Translations under genes and position numbers: made by a program
The notes under the pieces: model-generated
What the model was told of the DNA's origin: nothing
The model's database searches: none
Seen by the model: only the letters and a program-made list of their open reading frames with translations
Shown here: positions 1-10,520 of the stretch, piece by piece
Layout of the letters: each line of letters opens with the position of its first letter
Position numbering within the stretch: position 1 is the stretch's first letter
NCBI GenBank assembly: GCA_003550305.1
Contig: QKYT01000048.1
Location: 101,212 to 149,591 of the forward strand
DNA length: 48,380 bases
DNA from: Glomus cerebriforme
Lineage: Eukaryota > Glomeromycota > Glomeromycetes > Glomerales > Glomeraceae
Direction: 5' to 3'

Positions 1-271
1 GTTGTCTTTGTTGACTTTTTTCTTTCNTTAGATTATGTTTATTTTTTAGGTAACCTGTCAAACCCGAAGTGCTGCCTTTGTTACAAATTATTAAAGTTTT
101 GCAGTAATTGCAACATACTTTTTTTATTACTTCATCAAATACAAAATGAGCCCAAGCCCAATTACGCTTAGTATTACTCCTTGTATTTATTTTTTCAATA
201 TTTATATCTGGTTCTGCTTCACGTTCATTTTGGTTATTGTCTACTGCCTCTTCAGTTGTCATTAATGTCAT
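1..271 (-). CDS. BED-type zinc finger protein, N-terminal part (transposon-derived, runs off the window)
   Basis: An open frame reads leftwards from ATG at 271 (or the in-frame ATG at 262) to the window edge with no stop, apart from one N at 27. After about 35 residues rich in E, N and K it contains WAWAHFVF, then CCNYCK, GSTSGL and KNKH. That order (aromatic WxxF, CxxC, then a His after about 20 residues) is the BED zinc finger pattern, a DNA-binding domain common at the N-terminus of hAT transposases and their host-adopted descendants. The catalytic part would lie outside the window, so it cannot be judged whether the element is intact. It points the opposite way to the transposase relic at 1.5-2.1 kb, so the two need not be one element. 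Confidence 0.6.
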   Translation of the reverse strand, partial: MTLMTTEEAVDNNQNEREAEPDINIEKINTRSNTKRNWAWAHFVFDEVIKKVCCNYCKTLIICNKGSTSGLTGYLKNKHNLXKEKSQQRQ

Positions 272-390
272 TATTATTAAAATTAAGATTAAAATTAAAA
301 ATTACAAAGAAAAGAAAAGTATGGAGAAAAAAGGAAGTATGAAAAAAAAAGAGATTAAAAAAAATATTGATAAAATCGATTTAGATTGCT

Positions 391-575
391 GATATATATA
401 TATACAGTATTCGGTAAATCAGTTCAATAAATCACAAAACTGATACTGATACCAAAATTACTGAAACTGATCGGTATATTTACCAAAGGATTCAGTTTGG
501 TAAATCGCAAAACTGATACCGATCTGATATTGAAACTGATCAGTTCAGTTCAGTAATTACCATTACCGATCGGAG
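391..575. repeat. Short-period degenerate repeat built on AAACTGATAC / CAGTTTGGTAAAT
   Basis: This stretch repeats variants of a word of about ten bases: CGGTAAATCAGTT, AAACTGATACTGATACC, GAAACTGATCGGTAT, CAGTTTGGTAAATCGC, AAACTGATACCGAT, GAAACTGATCAGTTCAG and ATTACCGATCGG. Both orientations occur (AACTG and CAGTT), so it could fold. It starts after a (TA)n run and ends where the fold-back element begins. No coding frame is visible. Confidence 0.55.
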
Positions 576-584
576 TTCTACTTG

Positions 585-1035
585 TAATTATCTTACCATT
601 CAGTAATTCAAATTTTACGAATAAAGACTTGTCTCATTAATATAAATTAAATGGCGGTCAGCTCATCGCTCTAGTATCAATAGATTACGAGATAATTGTT
701 AAAATATCCAAAATATTTTTTTTAAATATATCTTTGTATCTATTAATCCTGAAGATATGATCTAATCTCTATTTAATTTGCCTAAATGATATATATCCAA
801 TGAGTCTTTATTCGTTAAATTTGAATTACTAGATGGCAAGATAATATCATAAACATGTTTTAGCCAAAATTTTTAATTTAAAAAAAATTGGATATTCTGA
901 CAATTATCTCATAATTTATTGATGCTAGAGATATGAGCTAACTATCATTCAACTCGTCATGATGAAACACATTCAATAAACCTTTATTTGCCAAATTTGA
1001 ATTACTGGATGATGGAATAATCATGTGTCTATATA
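585..1035. mobile_element. Three-armed fold-back (MITE-like) element
   Basis: Three related arms of about 130 bp are visible. The first (about 588-715) starts near TCAGTAATTCAAATTTTACG and contains GAATAAAGACTTGT, ATGGCGGTCAGCTCATCG and AGATAATTGTTAAAATATCC. The third (about 885-1030) is its reverse complement: GGATATTCTGACAATTATCT, GATGCTAGAGATATGAGCT, then CCTTTATTTGCCAAATTTGA and ATTACTGGATGATGG. A middle arm (about 720-860) is in the same orientation as the third and ends in GAGTCTTTATTCG and AATTTGAATTACTAGATGG. There is no ORF, so this is a non-autonomous inverted-repeat element or nested copies of one. Arm divergence suggests it is old. Confidence 0.7.
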
Positions 1036-1489
1036 ATTTTGATATCCATTTGTATAATAGCAAGAATAGTAAGTAATGATGTAGCAGAAACACTTATGTT
1101 ATTAAGTGAAATGGAAAAAAGTGCAAATGTAATATTATTAAGGGATGTAGATAAAGAAAATAAGGAAGATGAGGAAGATTATGAAATAGAATAAGAAATA
1201 TAGTAATACAATAATAATTATCTATTGTTTAATCAATAAAGTCATTAATTTTTGATTTATCCTAATTTTAAATACTTTAAAAAAATCAAATTTATATAAT
1301 TATTTTTGTAACACATTAAAAAATAATAAAAATTACATGATAGGATAATAAAGATGAAATTACCTGGATGATAGTCAACTCACTTCAAATGCAAATTAGT
1401 ACTGTAATATCCTATAATTAATTTCTTATTTATAAAAATTTTAATAAGTTATATTTGGAATTATTTTAAAAAAAAATATCAGTGATTTA

Positions 1490-2065
1490 AAACCAAATCT
1501 AAAAATTTGGCCTACAGATGATGAAATTAAAGTTCTTATTAATGATATATATAAAGAAGCAAATATTTTAGTAAAATGTATTTCTATAATAATTGTATTA
1601 AACTTTGAGTTAACATTATCTCCAACTGATTATTTAATAAATGAAATAATACCAATTAAGAAAAATTTAATGAAAAAATTTTAATGTGAAGAAAAAGTTA
1701 TAATACAAATTGCTAAAATAATGTGAAATCTTACAGAATTAAATTTACATAATAATACAAATGAGAATTTAATAGATATTTGTGAATAAATAACAAATTT
1801 ATCTAATAAATCTATAATAATAATCTCAATATATTAGATAAATAGTAATATAATTTTTGATATATTACATCTATGCCAAAAATATCACAAGGCTTATATT
1901 TCAAAAAAAATAAATTGATTACAATTTTAAGAAAGAGATTATAATTTATCAGAAATTAATCCATCTATTGCTAGCAAAATAGTTGTATAAGTTATTAGAA
2001 AAAGATTTGAAAATATTAATAAAATTTTAAAAAATTTATGGGAATTATAATTACTAAATTGCAGT
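1490..2065 (+). pseudogene. Decayed transposase-like coding relic
   Basis: In one plus-strand frame, coding-like residues (KIWPTDDEIKVLINDIYKEA, then NEIIPIKKNLMKKF, VIIQIAKIM, NLTELNLHNNTNENLIDICE, ERDYNLSEINPSIASKIV) continue for almost 600 bases but are broken by at least eight stop codons. The spacing and composition resemble the central region of hAT-family transposases; that assignment is tentative and from memory of the family style. No start, splice signals or intact domain remain. Confidence 0.4.
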
Positions 2066-3080
2066 AAGTATAATTAATTAACTAAATTTATTAATTTTTT
2101 ACTTATATTAATTAATTAAATATTTATAGTTTTAGATTACATTTCTTTAATTTGCATGATAAATATTTTTTAGTATTATTAACTAATAAAGAAATATTTC
2201 TTGTATAAATACTTGTAATTTATTACTATATATTAACTGAAAATAATTATTCATATATTGAAACCCTCATAAATGATGTTAATCTGATTATATATATATC
2301 TATTAAAGTGTATAAAATTTTGTAGTATAATTTGTTTTATTTAAAGTATGATGAAGAATATAAATATTTTTGTTATTGTCCAGAGCGTTAACAAAGGACT
2401 ATTTACTGTAATGACTTAACAAAAAATGTTTTATCCTCCCGTTTTTATCCCCATCACAAACATCAATTTTATTTCCTTTATTGAAAATGCATCATGATTA
2501 TGTAACACTTTTCTAAAAAATACCCCTGAAATATACTAAAAAAGAAGATTGCGTAATGGCATAACACTTGTGCCATGGTCGTGTCATTTGCATGACACTT
2601 GTGTAGATTACATAATACTTAATGCATATAACAAATAATTTGTTATTTTTAATCTTGATACCGTGATGGACTTAAACAGTTTCCGTTTCCCTAGTTTATT
2701 ATTAAAACAAATACTTATTATTTGAGATATTAAGTAGAAAAATCATATACAAATACTGTATATATACATTACAGTTTAATGCATATTAGATTCATCAAAT
2801 ACTTTTTAATAATAGCATTTTAACTTGTATTTTACATTATTTTAATTAAAAAGAAAAAAAAATAAATAAAATTTTTTTTTTTTTTTTGAAGACAAGTTGA
2901 CTAAACAAGTTTATTAAATTGAGAATACAATAGTTTTTACATTAAGTATAAAGGAAATAATAATAGTTATGCCAAGATAAGCTCTCTTATTCTATTTTGA
3001 AGTAAAAATACCCAACTTGTCACATTTATACTATATAGATCTTTAGAATAAGATTACATTACCAAATCTCTTTAGATAAG
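2066..3080. other. Non-coding AT-rich DNA
   Basis: No reading frame or RNA gene is recognisable. Poly-T and poly-A runs surround 2850-2890. Around 2560-2625 there is a small cluster of GGCATAACACTTGTG and GCATGACACTTGTGT, an imperfect direct repeat of about 30 bp spacing. Confidence 0.4.
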
Positions 3081-3099
3081 ATATGCTTTGAATCTCTAG

Positions 3100-3660
3100 T
3101 GCCAAACACCAAAAATAATCCTTTAACCAGTTCTTCTGAATCTTCCTGTCAAAAGGAATATCTTTTGCCCAGTTCATCTGAATCTTTTCACAAGATACTT
3201 GGATCTTCTAACTAGCATGAAATATTAATGAGATTTTAAAAATCAGATGCTAGTACTAATTTTCAGGATAAAGAACATCCAGAATGCATAAAAAGATTTA
3301 AAGAAGCTAGCTAATAGTGCCAACCTTTAGGAAGAAAAACTACTAAAAATATCTATTACTAAAATACAAATAAAGAAACTAAACTAATTTAATTTTATTC
3401 CTCTATTCCATCAGAATTATCAAGTCATCCTAACAGTTGCTTTAGAAAAATTAAGTTGACTGCTTATACTGTTTCATCTGAAGGCCATCAGCAAATACCT
3501 AGTCTCCTTACTTACCCTGATAGTAGTAATCTATAATAGGCCAATTTCTTATGACATCATCAGATATTTTCCTAAGAATCAAGCCGATTGCTTACCAAAG
3601 AGTGAATTTGCGCTTCAGCACCATGACCGTCCAGCTTGTTTTTATTGAAAAATCTTTATC
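3100..3660 (+). pseudogene. Decayed coding relic of unknown family
   Basis: One plus frame keeps coding character across about 560 bases but carries several stops: NNPLTSSSESSCQKEYLLPS, then SSSESFHKILGSSN, KSDASTNFQDKEHPECIKRF, PLGRKTTKNIYY, SIPSELSSHPNSCFRKIKLT, SSEGHQQIPSLLTYPDSSNL and ALQHHDRPACFY. The SSSES block occurs twice, about 50 bases apart. The style fits a transposon or retroelement accessory ORF, but no diagnostic motif was recognised. Confidence 0.35.
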
Positions 3661-3739
3661 CTTAATATACTTATTACAAACAATAATACCTAATAACATA
3701 CTACTTACACCAAAATCTACTTTAATGTAAACTGACTAT

Positions 3740-4380
3740 GTACTTATGTCTTCTGCATTTTTTTAACTTTTTTTTTTGTTTTTCTAATAACACTAATTAT
3801 GATGTTATCTTAAGAGGCTAAAAAAGGAATCATCACTGTAAAACTAAAACCTAAGGAATGTATTATAATAAAGGAACCAATCATTAACAGATGATCGGCT
3901 GTCAAATAAAATTTTGGATACTCCCTCATCTTCCGCCTGAAAATTAATAAAATGTCTAAGTTTAAGGAAGTACATCAAGTTAAGGACAGATTTAAGCTTC
4001 CTCCTATAATAATGATACAGAATCCAACCAGTTTGGTATTTGTCTTCATGAGTTTCAAAATAATGATATTCTACCACCTTTTCACTACTAAAAAAGAAAT
4101 TATAAATTATAAAAAAAGAAATTTTTTTACCAAACTTAAATGCCAAAAAAACCTCTTTTTGCTATGCTAAGCCTATATGTTAATTTTGCAAAAAATGCTA
4201 AACTTTTAAAGAAACTTCATATTAGGTCTGCTCCTGAATTTACTAAAAGCAGTTACAAGTCAACCCATCTATCTTGTATATGTAAAAGATATCTTAGAAT
4301 ACCAAATGACCCCTTGGGTATCAACTTAGAGAAAGACGTAAGTGACTGAAAGTTATTATGAACCTGACTTGTGAAGAAAT
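3740..4380. other. Region with overlapping short open frames, unresolved
   Basis: Short frames are open on both strands (minus 4146-3844, plus 3952-4170 and 4140-4349). The plus frame at 4140-4349 includes KLHIRSAPEF and KRYLRIPNDPLGINLEK, and the minus frame includes NFQAEDEGVSKILFDSRSS. None has a recognisable domain or introns that extend it. It may be a further piece of the decayed element upstream. Confidence 0.25.
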
Positions 4381-6240
4381 TTGGTGTGCCAAAGACTATA
4401 TTCTAAACTTTTTAAACTTTTTTAATTAATTCCAGCAACGTAGAGCAACTTTTCTTAAGACTAAAAGACCATTTTTTTAGTATAAAACAGCAAAAAGAGC
4501 AACTTTTCTTTCCAAAATATTTTCAAAGAAATATGCATAAGGATTAGCAGGGAAAGTAGCCCCCAATTTATTCAAATAAAATATTTTTTTTACTGATTTA
4601 GTATATAAAAATTTGAGTAAATTTTAAAGTTTTTAAATATAATATGTATAAAAGTAAAATAAATTTTCTCAAATTTTATCATTTTTTTTTCTCTTCACAT
4701 TATATATAATTATCCAGGATTCTAAGCAATAACTGATCTTATCCTAGGATGAAAAATAATTTTTTTCATTAATTATTTATTTTTATTATATAAATAATTA
4801 AATAATTAAATATTTTATAATAAAAATAATTATTTTAATATTATATTATTTATTATTATTATTATATAAAAAGTATCTTTCACTTGAGATAAATATTAAA
4901 ATTTTTTAAAAAGTCAATTATTTTATAATAATTATAATAATTATATAAAAATAGAAATTTAAATATATATTAATATATATTATATATTATAATATTTTAA
5001 GTATTTTGCAAATTTTAAAAAATTATATTCTTAAATATATATTAAGTTGTGATATAGTACTTTTTCAAAAAAATAGAGATTTAAAATACTAACTTTTAAA
5101 AGTTGTATATTAATATAAAAAATTTTTTTTTATGATTTTTTGTTATATATCTACATCATAAATCTGATATATATTTTGTTTAAATTAAAGGATTAATCTT
5201 ATATTAACAAATCTATAACTTGAATTTTTATTATAAATAATATTAATGTCAGTTCTTTAACATTAGCAAATATTAACAAAGTGTATATGGATAAGTAAAA
5301 GGATTAAGTTTATTTAAATAATCAAAGATACTAATATTTTCAATCAGACATGTTATTATTAGTACCAGTATATATGTCAGATTTCTAGGTAATAGTCACA
5401 AATAAAGGAAATAATTATTAACAGAAAAACTTACTCAATTTTCATTGAGTTGAAGCTTTATTTATATAAAATAAAAATATAATAATAACATACAAATATA
5501 ATAAATATAACTAATAAAATAAATATAATAACTACTAAATATAATAAATACAGTATAACAAATAAATCAATTATGTCTATTATTTATATTATGTCATTAT
5601 TCATGCTATTCATGATATCTATAACATTGATCAACAAATCAGTTATGTGATATATTTAATTAAAATAATATTATTAATAGAAAATGTATTATTTTTTCAT
5701 ATAAAGAAAAGTAATACTATGTATAGGAAGGTACTATGATCCTAATAATTAAAACTGGTTACAATAAATTTTTTTATAATGAATTCTAGATATTCTAAAC
5801 TTAAAAATTTTTAAATTTTAATAATAGTTTATTATAAAAAACATAATAATTTATATAACAAACTTTTTTTTTAAATGAAACTATAACTGTATATTTTTAA
5901 AGGTTTTTTTAAATCATTTGTAAAATTTTAATCTGTATTTGTAAAAGAAAATAGATGCAGAAACAAGAGATGCAAAAAAAAATAAGATTAATATTTAATT
6001 TATTATTAAAATCAAAATTTTACATTACCGTTTACTCTAATCTAATATGGATAAAAATGGACATATTTTATGTAATATTTTACTGGAAATCTACCTTTGA
6101 GATTTTAATTATTCTGTCTGGTTTTTGTATTCCAAAAGATATTAACCTCAGGTTTATCATGATGTTTCTTTGTTTTAAAAAGAAAATGCAAAATGTTTTA
6201 GCTATAATTTGTTGCAAAATAGAACAATAATCATGAAAAA
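4381..6240. other. Extremely AT-rich intergenic DNA
   Basis: Most of 4560-5900 is almost pure A+T, with palindromic TATATAT and AATATATATT runs. The open frame at 5955-6230 has the Phe/Ile/Lys/Tyr composition expected from random AT-rich DNA and no motif, so it is not annotated as a gene. Confidence 0.5.
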
Positions 6241-7330
6241 GGATAACACATAGCTTGCTTTACTTCATAAAAAGATATATATTACTCTTATGGAACCACA
6301 ACAATCATTAGATCATCAAGGAGATAATATGTAGTTATCTCCACTAATTATGGGCAAAAAAACATTTATTGTCTTTGAATAGTCTCAACAATCATGTAGA
6401 CAATATGTAGTTGTCCTCTTTAATCATAGATAGGAAATCGTTGCAATCCTTTCAAAAGAAATAATACTCGCTTTAAATGTACTCAGAGGCGATCAGCATG
6501 CTTCTTAGCCTCATCCCCTACTTTTTAAAAAAATCACCAGCAACATGCAACTAATATTATTTGCACCAAATATCAATTGATACTATATAACAAAGTTCCT
6601 TTACGTAAGTTCCCATCAGCAGCATTAATTTTCTTAACCGAATAAGCCAATTATCTTAATTCTATTTATAGAAATTTTATGACACAAGTTAGTAGTGTTT
6701 TTTCCGATAGCATAGTGTCGCAAATCATCAACGAATATGGAACGAGATAAACTTTGAGAAGTACTTACCCATTTTTTATGCGTTTATCAAACATGCCTTC
6801 TCAATAGATTAAAAGCCAGCACTCATCTAAATTAAAAACAATGTAATCAATATAATAAATGGTTATCTTGAATAATTTGTGATTTATGCCTCCGACATCA
6901 AAGTCAACTTCGAATTTGCTAATAGTGATATAATTAATACATATAGAATCGGGGTGGAGCTATCTCCAATTCAAAAATCATTTGGAACAATCTATTATAT
7001 AGAAATAAAATTTTGGCATCCCGAACATTACCCAATCATAATTCATAACTGATAAAAAAATGCCTCGAGAATCAACTAAATCATAATGAAATAAAAAATT
7101 TTTTCTTTTTCTTTTTGGTGAAGCATTTGCAAATTGAATAAGTTTCATTTACAATTTATACCTTCAGTACCTCCAATAGCTTTAAGTCCATGAACAAGTT
7201 CTCGTATGTAAAATAATAATACAGTGCCTTCATTATAACTTTATGGTAAAGACCATCTTTTGATCCATCATTGACGCATTTGTTATTTGAAAGAATAACT
7301 GTGATTTGAAATATAAATAATATAAATTAC
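6241..7330 (-). other. Possible decayed coding relic (minus strand)
   Basis: Read on the minus strand, short coding-like pieces occur in shifting frames with stops: SNNKCVNDGSKDGLYHKVIM near 7280-7230, YYYFTYENLFMDLKLLEVLK near 7215-7160, FNLDECW near 6835-6810 and FVDDLRHYAIGKNT near 6740-6700. The FNLDE piece recalls the first Asp region of DDE transposases, but the pieces cannot be joined into a family with confidence. A CACGTG lies at 7371. Confidence 0.25.
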
Positions 7331-7823
7331 CATGATTGGTTCGGAAATTATTTAGTTAAAAAAATATATACACGTGATTATTTATTATCCATTTATGGTA
7401 TCAAGTATCAACAGTATTCAACACACGAATTAGAAAGAAGTTGTGGATTTAGCAATTAGGAGAAAAAATAAAGCCTATTTAGGTATAAGTAGATATTGAT
7501 TGAAATGACCAGCTTTTATTAATTATATTAATTAACAATGGATGATTTTTATTTACATCAAATATTTCAAATATATTTTTTTTTTTTAAAAAAAAACAAA
7601 AAACCTGGTAAATTTCAAGTTACCGTTGACTTATGTATTTTGTGTATCGTAAAATTGTGTTTGAATACAAAGTGCTACCAATTGTAATAAATAGTAGTAA
7701 GAATAGTAGGACTAAAGTCTCCGAGGATTTTTCAGTGTTACCAACTTTAAAAGAAATCCGCCTTGCTTAACTCTTAAATTGGTAGGTACCAGGTCACTAC
7801 GTTAATAGCACAAACACACAAAG

Positions 7824-7830
7824 TATAAAA
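7824..7830 (+). promoter_or_regulatory. TATA-like box upstream of the heat shock factor gene
   Basis: TATAAAA stands about 95 bases before the heat shock factor start codon, a plausible core promoter position for a short 5' leader. No perfect inverted GAA heat shock element was seen nearby. Confidence 0.35.
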
Positions 7831-7924
7831 GACTAATTCCGTTTATCTTAGGGAGGGAAATTTTTTCGCAATTTATTTATAGGTTCTTGAGTTTAGTAAA
7901 TTGGTAAAGCTTACGATTATACAG

Positions 7925-9401
7925 ATGAGCGCGTATCAACTATCCTCACCCTCATCACCTACAACTCCTACTACACCACATTCGCAATACCAAAATCAGA
8001 ACCTCATGTCCCTCCAGCCGCCTTCCTCACAACCCGTTAAGATGAGTAGCAACACTTTTGTTCACAAGTTATACAAGTAAGTTAAGTTTAAAACTAAAGC
8101 TGTTGCATAACAAGAATCAAGGTAAATTGGTTTGCAACTGGCTAATCGTTTTTCAATTTAAATCTTTATTTTCTTTCTTTGATAAATATATTAATATGCT
8201 TTTCCGATCTTCAGTATGGTCGTTGACAAACAATATCAACATCTTATCGCTTGGAATTATACTGGGTCGTCCTTCATAGTATGTAATATTATGGAGTTTT
8301 CTCGTGACGTCTTACCAAAGCATTTTAAACACAATAATTTTTCTAGCTTTGTTCGTCAACTAAATATGTAAGTTAAATTTATTTATATATCTTCTTAAAT
8401 TTAAAATTACTATTAATTTTTTGTTTTATATTAATTTAGGTATGGTTTTCATAAGGTGAATAAATCACCTCGTGGACATCGTACATTAGCAGAAAATCAA
8501 ATTTGGGAATTTTCTCACCCAAAGTTTTTGCGCGGTCGTCCAGATTTATTGGATGATATTAAAAGAAAAGCTATGGAATCAGAGACTTTACGACGAGAAA
8601 CGGGAGATTTACATGCACATCTTGCTATGATGCAAGTTGCACAAAATGAATTAATTCAGCAAATTAGACAATTACAAGAAAATTTTGCCGAGGTTATGAG
8701 GGATTTGGCGGATACAAAACGAAAACAGTCTATGCAGCAACATTGGATGAAAGGAATGTGGGAATTTATGCAGAGTCAAGGGTCGACGGCAACACGTGAG
8801 TTTATGGTGTATGAATCAGAGATTATGAGAGTGGGTCAACAAATAATAAAATAAGATTAGATAAAATATTTATTAATATATTTATAATAATAATAAAATC
8901 ATTATTATTTTTTTTCAAGTTCCGTTTGAATTAAACTTTGATAATTTTGAAATCAAACCTGAACCTGAACGGCCACCGATATATATCACATCACCGGAGA
9001 ACAATCACAATATGAATTTCCTTCTAAACTTATCACAACAAGGAGTGCATCAAATGCCACAGCGTCCGCCGACGCCGTTGACGGTAAACACTAATATAGC
9101 AAGTCAATCATCTAATCAAAACAGTCCACATGGACAAAGCCCATTGAACATTCAACTCTCTACGAGTCCCTTTTTGGGAAACTCAATATTGTCTAGTACA
9201 GTGCCACCACTCTCGCCTAATTCATTTTCTTTTAATCAGGCCGTAAACACACCTTTACCACCAAGTCCTTCGCCGGGTTCACCAATGGCACATCTATCAG
9301 ATGACGATATGGATGCTAGCAGTTCGCTTTATTGTACAAGTCCTGGTGGCAGTCATGCTGGATCAGAATATGGTGAAGATATGTTTAATAATACAGTGTA
9401 G
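7925..9401 (+). CDS. Heat shock transcription factor (HSF)
   Basis: Assembled from four exons: 7925-8076, 8215-8367, 8440-8795, 8920-9401, giving 380 residues. Frames close exactly at GT-AG introns. An S/P/T/Q-rich leader (about 1-42) is followed by the winged-helix HSF DNA-binding domain (about 43-135). It shows FVHKLYNMV, then AWNYTGSSFIV, LPKHFKHNNFSSFVRQLNMY and YGFHKVNKSPRG. Next comes a heptad-rich coiled coil (about 150-220, trimerisation HR-A/B) and a Pro/Ser/Asn-rich C-terminal region typical of activation domains. HSFs are nuclear and bind inverted nGAAn repeats in chaperone gene promoters. The third intron uses a strong GTGAGT donor inside a frame that would otherwise end early at 8854. 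The tail-to-tail neighbour is the receptor gene. Confidence 0.95.
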
Positions 9402-10496
9402 CGTCCCTTAATGCCGTTTTTTCTACGATTATTTTATTTACTTTATGGACTTGTGGTATAGGTATGGATAACTTTTCATGGTAAAGGGGGACTAAATATG
9501 GATCAGTTCAATGTATGTTGTTATTCAGTCTTATTCATATTTTGTTATTTTATTAGCTTTATTTTAGAGGAAAATTTTGATAGATTAAGTTCATCATAAA
9601 ATCCTACAAAAAAGGGTTTTCATTGGCGGATGGGTTTTTGTAGTATATATACATATACATATTTTATTATTTTATTATTATTTTTATAACACGTTAGCCT
9701 GAACATTTTTGGTTCCGTCAGTTTATTATTTTATTTTATTTTATTCTATTTTATTATTGTTGTTTGCAACTACGTGTATTATATGTACTTCGTCACATTA
9801 TTATACATATATTTTTTATATTTAAATAGCTAACCCACCACAATATTTTGAAATTTTTTTTCGTTATTATTTGTTTCTTTATTTTATTTTCTTCTTTATA
9901 TATATTTTTAGGAACCATTATCGTATTGAAATACATTATTTGGAATTATTGTTCTTTCATTTTGACCAATCTAATCGAATATTCAAATATTTGAGTAAAA
10001 ACCAAGAATTTCCTCGATTCGATTTCGAATATTTCCGGTAACCCTGTTTCATTTACTGAAATAATTTCATTTATTTAATGTTATACTAAGATTATAAAAG
10101 TTGGAAGATAATCCTATTAGCCAATATCGATTATTAGGTCACTCATTATTTTCTTTTTCTCGAAAATTTAGAAATTTTTTTTTTAGTTATTAATTTATAT
10201 ACGCAATATCCGAGTACCTTACATTTTTTTTTGTATACTAAAAGAAATTTTAATATTATATATATTATTAATTCTCAATCGAATTTTTGATTGATAAAAT
10301 ATATTAAAATAATCTAAATATACAAATGAAAATATATTCTAAAACACAATAAAAAAAAACTATTATAACAACATTATTATTATTAATATCGATTAATTAA
10401 AAAATAGAAATAGCCTAAAAAAACAATCTAAATCTAGTAATATACAAATGAAAAATATATTCTAAATACAATAAAAAAAAAATATTATAATTATCA
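9402..10496. other. Intergenic region between two convergent genes, with a tandem duplication at its right end
   Basis: This holds the 3' flanks of the heat shock factor gene and the receptor gene. It is T-rich with TTTTATTATT runs at 9660-9760 and no coding frame. From about 10310 it contains an extra diverged copy of the receptor gene's 3' end, described separately. Confidence 0.5.
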
Positions 10497-10520
10497 TTAT
10501 TGATTAATTGGAAAAATAGG
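10310..10520. repeat. Tandem duplication (unit about 122 bp) covering the 3' end of the receptor gene
   Basis: TACAAATGAAAATATATTCT at 10321 is repeated as TACAAATGAAAAATATATTC at 10443. After an A-run each copy continues with ATTATTATTAATATCGATTA or ATCATTATTGATTAATTGG. The copies then share AAAAATAGAAATAG and AAAAATAGGAATAG. The right copy contains the receptor stop codon and last codons; the left copy is a non-coding duplicate. Confidence 0.65.

Noticed and set aside
5955..6230. 91-codon open frame on the plus strand
   Set aside because: Composition is dominated by F, I, K, L and Y as expected from AT-rich random DNA; no domain, no promoter context and surrounding sequence is relic-like.
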